From the NCBI RefSeq assembly GCF_040712315.1, contig NC_134019.1:32737373-32801372 (forward strand): a stretch of 64,000 nt of DNA. Direction: 5' to 3'. Shown in pieces: positions 22,747 through 34,670 of this stretch. The DNA comes from Castanea sativa. Taxonomy: Eukaryota > Streptophyta > Magnoliopsida > Fagales > Fagaceae. Made by a program: the position numbers and the translations under genes. Positions within the stretch are counted from its first letter, which is position 1. Each line of letters begins with the position of its first letter. The notes under the pieces are model-generated. The model did not search any database. It was given only the letters and a program-made list of their open reading frames with translations, and was not told the DNA's origin.

Positions 22747-25496
22747 TTAATTAGTCTGTTGTTTGAAATGATCGATTTGCAAGTTTTCAACATCGAGTTT
22801 TTGGAAATTACTTTGCATTCTAGTACTTATAAACTCGCCCCAGTTGTATGCCTTATATTTAGCAGGGTTTTGTTCATTTGTCAGCTCTTCCAAGGGCTTA
22901 ACCATGGTGGAAAGTGCCGGTAGGAAGAAAAATGGAATGGAGAACCTGTCCCTCTCTGAGTTCACTGTCACCCTGTGCTCCACACTCTCATACTTGTCAT
23001 TGCTCCAAACCTGAACAATTTCCATTCCCAAAGTGAAATTGGACAACGATAAAGGCCTTCAAAGTTCAAACACATATATACAAACTCCAATATAGGGATA
23101 TGGTATTAATTTATAACGAGAGTGCAAGGAAATATGCAATAATTATGATGATCAATTAGATGGTTTTATATAGATAAGTGAGGTGATCATTTTGGTTTTT
23201 AGTTTTGAGTATTATGAATGGATCATTTGATATTAAAATCAAAAAAATTAAATTGAACTCATCATGCAAAATTAAACATCAATTAAAAATTAATTTAAAT
23301 TTAATTTAAAATTCTAATTGTGATTGCGATTGCGATTGCGATTTGACTTCAATAAAATATATATGATGTGAATGAACCATAATTAGCAAAGTTTATTTTA
23401 AGACTCAAAAATGTACCTTAATAGTGTCACCAATGTTGATGATATAAGCATTTGGGATGGGTTTGACCCGAATCCACTCCCCATATGTTTTCGGCTTCAC
23501 TTCTAACCCTCCAACATCATCTTCAACTAGGATGGTCAAGGCACCACTATCCTTGTGTCGACCAACACCAAGTGCTAAGTGAGGATTAGGGCAAGTTGGA
23601 TAACGATTGAATCGAACAAAACTGGTTTGATCTTTGAAGAAGCCATGAAATCTATCTGCTGGCAAGCCTAGGCTCAATGCAACAAGTTCCATCAACTTGA
23701 AAGCTAGTTTCACCATCTCTTGAGCATATTCTTGGCATGTCTCTCTGGGCAATGGTCAAAGGGATTCCATTAGATCATATAAATTGAATCCCTTAAATTT
23801 GGCCTCAAATCCCCACCCCCCCTCCCCCCCAAAAAAAGTCTCAGACAGGGGTGTGCAAAAAACTCACTGACCCGCCAAACCCGACCCGACCCAACCCAAC
23901 CTGCCGGTTGGGTCGGTTTTTAGGGCTTGGTGGGTTGGGTTGGGTTATAAAAAAATTTTTGTAGCGGGTCGGGTTGGGTTTGGGTCATAAAATTACAAAC
24001 CCACCAAACCCGACCCGACCCACTCATATTTTAATATATATTTAAAATATATTATATATATATATATTTAAATATATATTTAATAAATATTTTTTTAAGT
24101 TAAATATATTATATTTAAATATATATTTAATATATATATTTCATCAATTCCTACAAATATATATAATATCAAATCCTATTACTTTCTTTAATATATATTT
24201 AAATATATTATATAATTAATAAAAAAAATATGAGTTCAATTTAATAATAATAATAATAAAAAAATGTCCAACCCATGGGTTCAATCCGACCCAACCCGGC
24301 CCATGTGGGTTGGGTTGGACATATGTGATGGGTCGGGTTGGGTCGAATTTTTTTTTGACCCACCACGGTGGGTTGGATCAAAAAATTCCCTCAACCTGAC
24401 CCCAACCCAACCCATGCACACCCTTAGTCTCAAACTAGGCTTCATTTTCATTGTTTTTCAGTTAATAGATAAAAATAGTTTTTACTTGAATCTTTTCTAT
24501 TTGTTAATAATTAAAATATTTATTGTATGACTTAATAAAAACGTATAACTCAATCAGCACTCATAATCTAAAAGCATTTCAGAAATTCGTTTTAGAAAAA
24601 AAAAATTATGTAAAAGGTAAAAAACTGAGATGGATAAGAAATTTGGAGTAAATAAAAAAACCTAGACAGTTTTATACAATTTGGATTAAATCTTAAATGA
24701 GTTACAAAACAAAAAGAATCCATTGGATTTTACTCCAGCCCATATCACATTTAAATGATCTTTTATTTAAGTCCCCAATCTAAAGTTCTGGTCACCAATT
24801 TGCAGTGTTTTTTTTTTTTTTTGCTAATTAATCTTGTCCTTGAGGTTAACACTATCTGAATTACTTGCTAATAAGTGGAAAGACTTGATTACGAAATTTA
24901 CAACGTTTAAGACTAATCATTAATTATTTGCTAAAATTTGGATTTAAATTATTCGGTCAATTAATTATTAACCTGTTATTCAGTCAAAACAAATTTATTG
25001 TGGATGTATGTAATTGTAAGGATTTCCGGGTAATATTGTGAAATAAAAATTACCTGAACTCCGGAGGGTATTCAGGCCACAGATTAGTCCACTCTGCTGT
25101 GACTTCCTTGTCATTAGTGTGTTCCTCTATATTATAATCAAACACCTCTTTCCAGTCCCTAACATTCTTAGTATGCTCAGTGTCATAGTAACCCAACACT
25201 ACCTTCTCAGTTCTCCTCACCTTCCTCTTTTCCTCCAAACTCTGTGCAAAGAATTTCCTCGACACATCCTCAACCTTCTGGCGTTTTTCCAAAGGCACTC
25301 CATGGTTGATCACCTGAAAGAACCCCCACTCCTTGCATGCATTGCCTATCTCTTTAACAAGGCCTTCAAAGGCAGAAACATCGCCTGATGAGTGTATAGG
25401 AGAAAGATCTATTAATGGGATGCCTTGGCCTTCGATGTAGGTGATTCTGGGCCGGTGTTCAGGCTCTTGGATGAAAGCTGGATCAACTTCTCCCAT
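22747..25496 (-). CDS. 2-oxoglutarate/Fe(II)-dependent dioxygenase, three exons, intact
   Basis: Exons are 25496-25054, 23744-23417 and 23010-22747. GT-AG junctions restore PPEFRETCQEYAQEM and GDTIKVWSND in frame, giving 344 residues plus stop TAA, a normal length for this family. The N-terminal DIOX_N part has GIPLIDLSPI (about 25-34) and WGFFQVINHGVPLE. The catalytic jelly-roll shows RYPTCPNPH, iron ligands H211 and D213 (GRHKDSG) and H269 (VEHR), and the 2-oxoglutarate-binding R279-F-S281. Such enzymes oxidise small molecules (hormones, flavonoids, other specialised metabolites) with 2-oxoglutarate and O2, usually in the cytosol. The MGEVDPAFIQ start resembles the Arabidopsis At3g19000/At3g19010 group, as I recall it. 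The substrate cannot be read from sequence. Intron 1 (1309 bp) contains a hAT-type MITE; intron 2 is 406 bp. Confidence 0.9.
23846..24426. mobile_element. hAT-type MITE in intron 1 of the dioxygenase gene
   Basis: Ends are CAGGGGTGTGCA and TGCACACCCTTA, inverted repeats. Target duplications are GTCTCAGA (23838-23845) and GTCTCAAA (24427-24434), 8 bp with one mismatch, as for hAT elements. The interior is rich in GGGTTGGGTT/AACCCAACCC and GGGTCGGGTT runs near both ends, with an AT-rich middle. It has no coding capacity and leaves the splice sites untouched. Confidence 0.85.
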
Positions 25497-25573
25497 AGTT
25501 ATGATGGGTTTTTGTTAGTGCAATTGTATCAAAGAGATGGTTTTCTCTCATTCTTTTGTAATGGTAGGTTTTA

Positions 25574-25580
25574 ATTTATA
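25574..25580 (-). promoter_or_regulatory. TATA box of the dioxygenase gene
   Basis: The minus strand reads GCTATAAATTAAAACC, with TATAAAT about 80 bases upstream of the ATG at 25496. That spacing would leave a 5' UTR of roughly 45-55 bases. No other promoter element is clear. Confidence 0.6.
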
Positions 25581-25599
25581 GCGTGGGATTAATTTAGAG

Positions 25600-26664
25600 T
25601 TTGATGTAGTTAAGTATAGGTTGAACTGGGACGGGTTTTTGGGTGTGGTGCTACTGGACGAGTAGATGATTACCAATAAACCATCGAGGTAAAGCTTTGT
25701 ATGGTTACTGTTTTGTCATGCGTGAATCTTCGGTGGTAATGAGAGCAATATAGGGAAATACCACCCAAGCACCGAAAATATTAGTAGAGTTAAGCGCAAT
25801 TTGTTTCGATAATAACATATTTTTTATAATATTTAGTAGCAAGTTTAAAATGAGTTAGAAAACAATATCTTGAATCTTGCCTTCCTTTATTTAGCTTTGC
25901 ATGAGATATAGTTGTTTTCCAAAAAAATATAGTAAAAACAACTCTATCTCATATCAAGCTAATAAGAAAAATTATGAGATATTTTTGCTTTGACTTCCAT
26001 ACCAAACACATGAAAATGCGAAAAAATGTCTTCTCATAATTTTTTGTTTTAATTGAAACAAAGGGAGTGTTAATAATAAGATTATAAATGAATTTTCAGT
26101 CTAAAAATGTTTGGCTTCAAATATGTTTAGAGCTTTGAGTTCTAACCACCAATGGATAAATGATATGTGTCATGTCATATGCAATGCACATAACAATTGC
26201 AAGGACAAATATTATCTTGCAATTGGTGGTTGTAGCCAAACTTGTCCCATTCAGTTTATTATTTATTTGGATATTTACTACATGTCTGGTCTTAAAAGTT
26301 TTCTTTAATATTTTAATTTCAATGTCGAGTTTCAAAAGCACAAATTGGTCCTTATATAATATGGACTTAAAATAGGATTTGAAACTTACAAAGTTAAGCG
26401 GTTCTTTTTCAACCCATTTGGTTTCAAAATATTGAATAAGTAGACTATGGATTAACTTTTTACATTGTATTATGGTCTAATTTACTTATTAATAAAAATC
26501 ATGTATGTTACACTAGAGTTATGCACATAACATATATGTAAGAAAAAACAAACAAACAAACTAGTATAGGTGAAAAAAATGCATTAAAATTCAAACCTTT
26601 TGATAATAAATTTAAATTTCTTAGGAAATACATATAACAAATTTTCGTGCAACACACGACAATA
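25600..26664. other. Intergenic sequence upstream of the dioxygenase gene
   Basis: I recognise no gene or repeat. It presumably holds the regulatory sequence of the minus-strand dioxygenase gene. Confidence 0.4.
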
Positions 26665-26669
26665 ACTAG

Positions 26670-27466
26670 TGTAGGGATAAAGGGTCTAGAAATAGGTATT
26701 GGGCTATGGGCCATATCCGAGGACATTAAATCATCTGAGGACAGGTAGATACTAATGGGAGCATACAAGTTAGTGGTCCGTGAAAGAAGTCTAGTCCTAA
26801 GGGATTGGGAGTGTAGTCCGAGGAGAAACACCTCCTTGGCTAAGCAGAGTAGAGGTCAAAGGTTCAATCTTTCATCAAGAACAAGGTACCAAACGATCAT
26901 ACTAGTAAGGATAAGCATCAGATGGGAATAAGATAAAGGAAAGCTGAGAAATATCTAAGAAGAAAGTTGCTACCACCGCATTGAATACTCTGCAATTAAC
27001 TCCTTGGCCGCATTAATGTGGAAGTGATACCTGAACAGTAACATTCAATCTTACAGCTACCCACAAAGATTTCAGGAATGTGCTAATGGGACAAGTATCA
27101 AAGCCAGCAATTTGATCTACATGTGGAGGGCTGAGATGGAGCGAAGAAAGGGAATATAAAGAAGAAAGACCCCATTACAAGGGGATCATCAGATAATCTA
27201 TAGAAAAATCACTGTATACTCAAAAACTGTAATTGTGTTTAAGTTTAGAAGAGATATATAAGAACAACCTTCCTCGAACGTTGCCGAGGAGGATTTTCCT
27301 TACCCATTTTTTTTTAATACTTTCTAATAACAATTAGCCTACTGTGATCACTAAAAAACTCATTAAAGTTTAATTCTTAGCCCACTCTCTACAAATTTAT
27401 TGTTTTAGGCTCTTTGGGCCTTAGTCCTTTTCATTTTAGGCTTTAGGAGCAAATCGTGTCCTTACA
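26670..27466 (+). mobile_element. Solo LTR, family S2 (797 bp)
   Basis: It starts TGTAGGGATAAAGGG and ends CGTGTCCTTACA, with a perfect 5-bp target duplication ACTAG (26665-26669 and 27467-27471). A TATA-like GATATATAAG (near 27250) is followed by CCTCGAACGTTGCCGAGG, a short stem-loop. CCGAGGA/TCTGAGGA motifs recur in its first part. No internal coding region is present. Confidence 0.88.
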
Positions 27467-27509
27467 ACTAGTATATCTAAAGGCTTAAGTGTAGCGTACT
27501 CTTGTTGAG

Positions 27510-27679
27510 TTGTATAAGCCTAGCCTTTTGGTCTATTCAATCTATTTTGGTCCATTTTGGTCTTATTCGGTCCAATTCAATATTATTCGGGCATATTCAG
27601 CACATTTTGTCCACTTCAATTCAATTTGGTCCTATTCGGTCCACTTCAATCCTATTTGGTCTACTTCAGTTTCATTTGA
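27510..27679. repeat. Left part of a ~10-bp-period minisatellite
   Basis: Degenerate units of about 10-11 bp with the core GGTCCATTTT/GGTCCTATTC run head to tail. The array is interrupted at 27680 by a MITE and continues after it. Confidence 0.8.
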
Positions 27680-28282
27680 TAGGACTGTCCACGGGGTCAG
27701 TCCGGGTTGGGTTTATGCCCAACCCGAAATCGACTAAATCACGTCGGGTCTCCAACATCCAGACCTACGGCCGACCCATAAGATGAGTAGGTTCGGGCAA
27801 CTCAGATATCGGTCGATGTCGGTTAGTGGTCGGTCAGACTCGAGGAAGAAGAATAATGCTGAAATGTGCCGGAAATGGTTGAGATCTGCTAGATCTGGTT
27901 GACACATGGCTAGATCTAGCAAGATTTCTAAAAGAACTCACCAAATCTCGAAGAGATCTCGATGAGAATTTTCGAAATCTTGCCAGATCTCAATAGATTT
28001 GTTGAGATCTTAACGAGATCTTGCTGGATCTAAATGGATCTGTCGAGAAATGATCTAAATTCCTTATACCTACGAAAATCGGTGAGTGTTTCCGATATAT
28101 AGGCGGTCAAATCAGTTGGAATCGAATTTTGAAGAGTAGACCCGTTACCGACCTGCCAGTCTTGGTTTCTGGAGGTGAAGACCCGCTACTGATCGTCACC
28201 AGTGTCGGACCGGCCAATTTCGGGTACAGATCGGATGGTTTCTCTCAAGTTGGTCGGGTACGGGTTCTGGTGGACAGCCCTA
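27680..28282. mobile_element. hAT-type MITE splitting the minisatellite (603 bp)
   Basis: Ends are TAGGACTGTCCAC and GTGGACAGCCCTA, inverted repeats with one mismatch. Flanks TCATTTGA (27672-27679) and CCATTCGA (28283-28290) fit a degenerate 8-bp target duplication (6 of 8). The interior has GGGTTGGGTTTATGCCCAACCC near the left end and degenerate GAGATCTTGCTAGATCT-type units around 27880-28040. No transposase is encoded. Confidence 0.75.
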
Positions 28283-28620
28283 CCATTCGATCCACTAAGA
28301 CCTATTTAGTCCATTTTGGTCCTATTCTATCCATTTGGTCCACTTGGGTCCTATTCAGTCTATTCTGTCTACTTGGGTACTATTTGGTCCATTTTGTCCA
28401 CTTTGGTCCTTCGGTCCTATTCGGTCCACTTTTGTCATATTCGGTCCACTTTGATCCTAGTTGGTCCATTTTGTCCACTTTGGTTCCATTCAGTCTTATT
28501 CTGTCCATTTTAGTTCTATTCGGTCCAGTTTGGTCCATTTGTGTCCACTTCAGCATAGTTGGTCCAATTCGGTCTACCTTAAATCATTTGGTCTATTTTT
28601 GTGCACTTGAATAATGAGAA
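28283..28620. repeat. Right part of the ~10-bp-period minisatellite
   Basis: About thirty degenerate 9-11-bp units with a GGTCC core (GGTCCTATTC, GGTCCACTTT, GGTCCATTTT) follow one another. An open frame across it is a by-product of the repeat. Confidence 0.85.
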
Positions 28621-30912
28621 AAGATAAGTTTGGGTTGAGAGTAGCTATTTTAAATCCAAATTTATTAAAAAAATATAGATATTAAACTTGTAATATCTAA
28701 ACTTAAATATATCATTTATTGTTGTTATGCTCCTGTTGAACCATATTAACGTAGCATTTCAGTCTACTTTGGTCTGGCTAAATTTAAGTGAAAGTCTTTT
28801 TTTTTTTAGAAGAAGTGAAAGTCTTCATGAACGCTATGAATATACAAATATAATATTTAGGGCAATTACTCATTTATTTTAATGTCATTATTTCTAAATG
28901 AATTGCACGAGGTTAATTATACATTCAAACAAAATAAATAAATATATAATTTTTATTTAACTATCCAGCAGACAGCACACTGGGTAGTGACTAATTTATA
29001 TTAAAAGATGGAAGTTGTCTAAATTGATGGTTAAGTGACCTCAATGTAAAATTCTAAGTGACGGAATGATTTAAGTTATTTCAAACGATCGACATGGTAT
29101 TATGTTTAGCAAAAAAAACAAAAAGGACGTATTATGTTCATTTTTGGATTTGTTAATTGTAAAAGTTTTTATCATAAAATGTACTCTCTTTCTCCATTTT
29201 CAAAGCAAATGGAGGAGATGATCATTTTCCCAGCGTTTTAATTCTAACGAGAGCTTTCTTCTAAAAGTGTAGTTGCAGCTCGGTGTGATTAATTTGTAGC
29301 TCAATGAAATATATATGTAGAAGAAGTTCAAAGTTCTTTGAAGCTCAAAAATATTTAAGATGGTCAATGGGATTTAAAACTATTTTTAAATACAAAATAC
29401 ATTACAGATACATTTTTCCAAAAATTCTCTACCCATACCAAAATTTTCTGATAGGTTTGAACTGTTTAACAAGTCCAAGTCCAATTTTACTAGGTCTAAA
29501 TCTAATTGTAAGATCTTGGTGCACCTTAGCATACTACGTACCTTGCCTATATATTGTGACAAGCATAGTGTTAAGCCTTATCCTCTGTGCTATTTTCATG
29601 CAGGTCAACAAACTCAAAGTAAATATAAGTTTATACCTCCATACTCTTTTTTTTATTTTTTATTTTTATACATATATAAATTCTATTATAGTATAATTTA
29701 GGTGTATATATGTATGAAGTTTTTTCCTAAAGACTTGAATCTTGATCCTTACCTCTTCCCCACACCACAAAAACTTTGTACTTGTAAAGCGATTATCAAT
29801 CTATCATGTCAAGGATGTGCGATGATGTTTATACCTACATAGTTAGAAGCATAGAAATATAGAATTAATTCCAATCATTCTCATTGGGGTCAACCTCAAT
29901 TTTACCTAAACTTTAATATTGAATAAGGTCTCACTTTATTGATTAGAAATAAGCAAATTGCTCCCACAATTACTAATTCCTGCCAGCTTTAATTTTTTTT
30001 TAATTAAAATTTGATTAAAACTAAGCAAATTGCTCTCACAATTACTATTTTCTATCATGTACACATTTTTTAAACTAAAAATACAACTCTTGCAAGTAGT
30101 GACATCCTTATCTTTATTGTTTTTTAATGAAACATCGATGAAACAGACCAAACGGAAGATGAAGGGTGGGACGATGTGCTATGTAACAATGATGATTTTT
30201 CTTATAAATAAAGTTGATCAGTCCTTCAACCACAGGAAACATGAGGGTCACATTAGTGCTGCGAGTCCTTTGTCATACCTTTTTCTTTTCCTTCCTATGT
30301 TTGAGAATGGGGTAGGTTTTCCATTCAAATTCAACTCGATTTAATGAGTATTGACATTTTGAAAACACCATAAGTATCACATATTGGGGATTTGATTTTA
30401 AACAATTGGGTCTAGCTCTATCACTCTGTAAATTTTTTAATAAAATTAAAATTAACAAAAAAAAAAATTTGAGAAGAAAATTAACAAAATTTGATTTGAG
30501 GGACTAATACTAATAGCACTTGTTTTTTAAACTTTAGACTGAAATCTTTCAGTTGAAACATCCGTGATTTTTTTTTGATAAGAAAAACATTAATGATTGA
30601 AAGCACTCAATGTGTAAACTTTTGGAGACCAACATTATATTTTGGCCAAAAATATTATAATGGTAGAAAGGATAGGGCATGGATTTGTAAATTGAGCGCA
30701 AAAAATAGGGGAAAAAAAGAAGAAGAAGGGTAAATCGAAGAGGGATGAAATTTTTTTTCCCCGTAAAGCATATCAATTACAAAAACTGGCAGATTGATTT
30801 ATATGATCCAAATGGTTGTCTTCCAGGAAGGCTTCAAAACCTCAAATTTAATTGCATCCCCTTTTCAGTTCCCATATTGCTCCATATGGTTGTCTTCCTG
30901 TATCTTTTTTTT
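28621..30912. other. AT-rich intergenic sequence, no gene recognised
   Basis: The frame at 29304-29696 lacks any family motif and its composition follows the AT-rich DNA, so I do not call it. Poly-A and poly-T runs are frequent. Nothing structured stands out. Confidence 0.4.
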
Positions 30913-30934
30913 GGGGGGGGGGGGGGGGGGGGGG
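30913..30934 (+). repeat. Homopolymer of 22 G
   Basis: An uninterrupted run of 22 guanines follows eight T. It could form a G-quadruplex, and it is also a place where sequencing or assembly may miscount bases. Confidence 0.95.
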
Positions 30935-31398
30935 TTCCAGACATTAGAAAAAAAGGATCCAGCTTAATTACCCCTTCTGGAGGACCTAACCTACTGTTGC
31001 CTGGTCCTGCACCAAGGGATTTTGCTAACAAGCGTAGCAAATATTAGCCCCTTTGGGTCCTCCCTTGCAGTTTTGCTCCCTGAAAATTTTGCTTTCTACG
31101 TTTGAACTGAGGTGTTGTAATCTACTTTATCAATTATCATCACTCTTGTCAAGTCTTTGGATGCACACAATTGTTTACAAATCATGTGCTTCCTAATTAA
31201 TATTTTTGAAGAGAAATGTTAGGGGGTGTGTATACGGATGCAAACTTTGACCTTTTGTATTTCATTAGGATCAATACAAAATTGATGAAAGGGAAGATAT
31301 TGTAATGAATGAAGAAAAGAAATGATGAATTTCTCTTTAAGGTAAATAATTTGACGGAACAACTCAAAAGATGTCTTTGAGTTGTCAATAAAAAGGGG

Positions 31399-31430
<32 letters not shown>

Positions 31431-31800
31431 AGTCAGTCACCTTGAAATCATATAAATGCACATCAAAACGAAGGTGTATACATTTGTTTTTTTTTATTTT
31501 TAATTGACACTTGGTGTCCAGGACTTTGTCTCGATTAATCCTAGGAGTGCACAGGCCCTCAGCAAGGAGTTTCCTACAAGTGTACCTCAAGTAATTCAAG
31601 GAGCAATTAAATTCTCCCAGTTCGATGGCTCCAAAGGAGTGAATGCATGTATGGCTGTTCGAACGTAAGACGTCAAATTGCTCGTCTCGGAGTTTCCCTT
31701 GGGGTTGTATACATTTGTTTATACATAGTGATTATGAACGTAGACATTTTTATATAGATACATTTGTTTATACACCAATTAATGGTTTCTTGTAATTTTT
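30935..31800. other. Unassigned sequence
   Basis: No supported gene. The plus strand around 30950-31047 can be read SGGPNLLLPGPAPRDFANKR before a stop, which looks less AT-driven than its surroundings and might be the relic of an exon, but I cannot name a family. Confidence 0.3.
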
Positions 31801-31897
31801 AGGGAAAATTACACTTTACCACCTTAAATTATACTATAAATTACACTTTACACTCTAAACTTTTTAAAAGCACGTTTTGCACCCTAAATTATGAACC
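31801..31897. repeat. One arm of a foldback MITE
   Basis: GGGAAAATTACACTTTACC through TTATGAACC matches the arms of the complete foldback MITE at 33657-33870. Only one arm is present; the LINE copy begins directly beside it. Confidence 0.65.
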
Positions 31898-31916
31898 TTT
31901 TTTTTTCATAAGTAAA

Positions 31917-31956
<40 letters not shown>

Positions 31957-33656
31957 GGCTACTCTATGCAAGAAAAGCACAAAACAAACCAAAAAATTAC
32001 AAGAAGGAAAAAGAAAACAGGGAAAATACAAGAAAAGAAAACCAAACAACAAAATAATTACAAAAGAGAAAGAGAACTAATAAAATAAGGGAGAGAATCA
32101 CTAGTCGTGAGTCCCTAAGCCCAAGACCACTAAAAAAGAGTTCCATTAAAAGATGCAAGTATTTGATCACCAGAACTATCCAAATCCTCAAAAGTTTGTC
32201 GATTTCGTTTCTTTCAAAGACACCATAGTATGCACAACGGAAATAAACTCTAGATCTAAGATGAATGCCTCCCTAACCAATTCCACCAGCCAAAAAGCAA
32301 ATCTGAAATCAATCTAGGTATGACCCACGACATTTCAAAAGTTATAAAAGCAAAACTCCGTAATCAATAAGCCATCTCGAAATGAAAAAGTAAGTGGTCC
32401 ACCGTCTCCCCACTTTGTCGACACATAATGCACCAATCCACAAAATCCAAGCCCCTCAATCTTAGATTATCCCTTGTTAGGATCTTATTCCAAGCTACAC
32501 ACCAAACAAAGAAAGAAACACGTCTAGGGGCCTTAACTTTCCATATACCTTTCCAAGGAAAGACAATTGAGGAAGAATTCTGCGACTTGTTATAATAAGA
32601 CCGAATGTCAAAATCCCCATTAGGCTTCAACTTCCATTTTAACCGATCTCCAACATCCATAGAAGGGGTATTGGCTCCCAAGATACGAAGAAAATGCAAC
32701 CCTTCATCCATCTCCCAATTATTAAATTCTCGAATAAAACGAACATTCCAAATTCTTCTATCCTCCGCCTCTTGCCTTGCCAAAGAAGCTTCTACAAAGG
32801 CCTCCTTGTCAATAACAATACCATACAGCCTCAGGAAAGCCACTTGAAAAGGTTAATCTCCATACCACCCATCTTGCCAAAATCTCACTTTATTCCCTAA
32901 CCCAACAACAAGCTGAGTATTTTTGCTCAAATCCTTCCAGCCTTTACGAATACCTCTCCACAAACCACACCCATGGACCCCCTACCTAACTTAGAAGTCC
33001 ATCCCCCTCCCCCCACTCTGCCCCAAACTTTAAAGCTATCACCCTCCTTCACAGCCGATTCTCCTCTTTCCCAAACCGCCACAACCATTTCCCCAATAAT
33101 GCCTTATTGAAAGTAGTAAGTTTCCTCATACCTAAATTATCGTTGGCTATGGGTGCACAAACTTTATCCCATCCTACTAAATGAGTCTTGCTATCACTCC
33201 ATAGAAAATTCCTTTGCAATTTTTCAATTCTATTAGCCACATGAGTAGGAATGATGAATAGGGATAGGTAGTAGGTAGGAATGCTAGATAACGTGCTCTT
33301 AAGTAACGTCAATCTACCCCCCTTAGACAAATACAACTTCTTCCACCCAGCCAACTTCCACTCAATTTTATCCAAGATAGGATTCTAAATTGAAGGAGAG
33401 TTATGTGAAGCCCCCAATAGCATGCCAAGATAAGATATGGGTAAAGTTCCAACTCTGCATCCCAAAATTTCAGCCAAGGCATACACATCATTTACCTCCC
33501 CTATTGGGACCATTTCACTCTTCTGCACATTAACCTTTAAACCTGTCACAGCTTAAAAACAAAGTAACAACAACCGAATATGCAAAATTTGCTCCACATC
33601 TGCATCACAAAAAAGAATAGTGTCATCTGCCTCTCTTCTCAATTTCTTAATAATAG
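31898..33656 (-). mobile_element. 5'-truncated L1-like LINE (RT end and zf-RVT domain)
   Basis: On the minus strand the copy starts inside the reverse transcriptase at ADDTILFC (about 33630), continues [14 protein letters not shown] and [15 protein letters not shown], then [28 protein letters not shown] and [13 protein letters not shown], and ends with the zinc-binding zf-RVT domain APRRVSFFVWCVAWNKILT, WCIMCRQSGETVDHLLFH (about 32380-32530). Stops (near 33390 and 33555) and frameshifts (near 33000) inactivate it. A 3' UTR-like region and a T-run at 31898-31906 (a poly-A tail read in reverse) mark the 3' end. 5' truncation is usual for LINEs. No clear target duplication. Confidence 0.85.
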
Positions 33657-33870
33657 AAGAAAATTTATACTTTACCACTCTAAACTATACTCTCAATTAC
33701 ACTTTGCATTTTAAACTTTAAATTTCCATTCAAGTTAACATAGAACTTGACTTTGGGGTGCAAAGTATAACAAGGTTCATAGTTTAAGGTACAAAATGTG
33801 CATTCGAAAAAGTTTAGGGTTCAAAGTGTAATTTAGGATATAGTTTAAGATGGTAAAGTGTAATTTCTCT
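33657..33870. mobile_element. Complete foldback MITE
   Basis: The left arm (TTATACTTTACCACTCTAAAC, 33665-33720) pairs with the right arm (GTTTAAGATGGTAAAGTGTAA, to 33870). Two internal inverted blocks of the TTACACTTTGNA type repeat within each arm. The middle reads CATTCAAGTTAACATAGAAC. Confidence 0.7.
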
Positions 33871-34574
33871 TCATTTTTTTCTATACATAAAGATTTGCTT
33901 CAACTCAAAAGAATATAATCCACTAATATGTAACTGTAGTGGGTAAAATTGAGAAATATTCAAATTACCATTAATTTAATTTGATCCGGTAAGGAACTAC
34001 AAAAATACTTATCTATTATAAAGGTGAGTTGCTTCCCTTTTTGTGTATCCACCTTGGTTTTCCCAGAGTTGGACTTTTTTTTAAAGGTCTTGTTAACAAA
34101 TGTCCTTAGGGCTTTAGTCAATGTTTAATTTTAAGAAAATTCTGATACTATTTTCATGAGAAATATAAAAAGCTTTCAAATAAGTCAATTTTTTTTTCTT
34201 TTCTCATAAATTTTTTCTAAAAATGGCTAATTAACAAATTCCCTTAGGGCAACCGTTAATATTTTCTCCTTTTTTAATCCTTTCTTCTCTCTCTATTTTT
34301 GTTGCTTCTTCTTGTGGGTATTGGGTGGGTATTTATACTTGCTCAAGTCTATCTCTCCAAGAATGGGGATGCGATAGTGGGCTTTAGTTCCATCAACTTT
34401 CTCTCTACTCACTTTTATAGCTCGTTTGGGAGGAGGGAGGGAATAGGTCTACAGTAGGTTGCTCTACTTAGACTAATCATTCAACATTTAATACTAAGAA
34501 GTTGTTGGTAACTGAGGGTAATTAATGCCAGGTAATTAATGGTTATTCCCTTTACACATGCTACCTTCTCTCTA
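33871..34574. other. Intergenic sequence, nothing recognised
   Basis: AT-rich, without a supported gene or repeat. Confidence 0.4.
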
Positions 34575-34577
34575 TTA

Positions 34578-34599
34578 GAGCATCAACATTAGTTGTTCT

Positions 34600-34670
<71 letters not shown>

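Noticed and set aside
23870..24420. Telomere-like GGGTTGGGTT runs
   Set aside because: Plant telomere repeats are TTTAGGG; these belong to the hAT-type MITE.
24264..24530. 88-codon open frame in the dioxygenase intron
   Set aside because: It is translation of GGGTTGGGTT-type sequence in the hAT-type MITE.
26508..26831. 107-codon minus-strand open frame
   Set aside because: It lies mostly in the S2 solo LTR and has no known domain.
28129..28614. 161-codon open frame on the plus strand
   Set aside because: Most of it is translation of the ~10-bp minisatellite and part of a MITE; no family motif.
29304..29696. 130-codon open frame rich in Ile, Leu, Tyr and Phe
   Set aside because: The composition follows AT-rich DNA; no motif, no splice context and no neighbouring gene support it.
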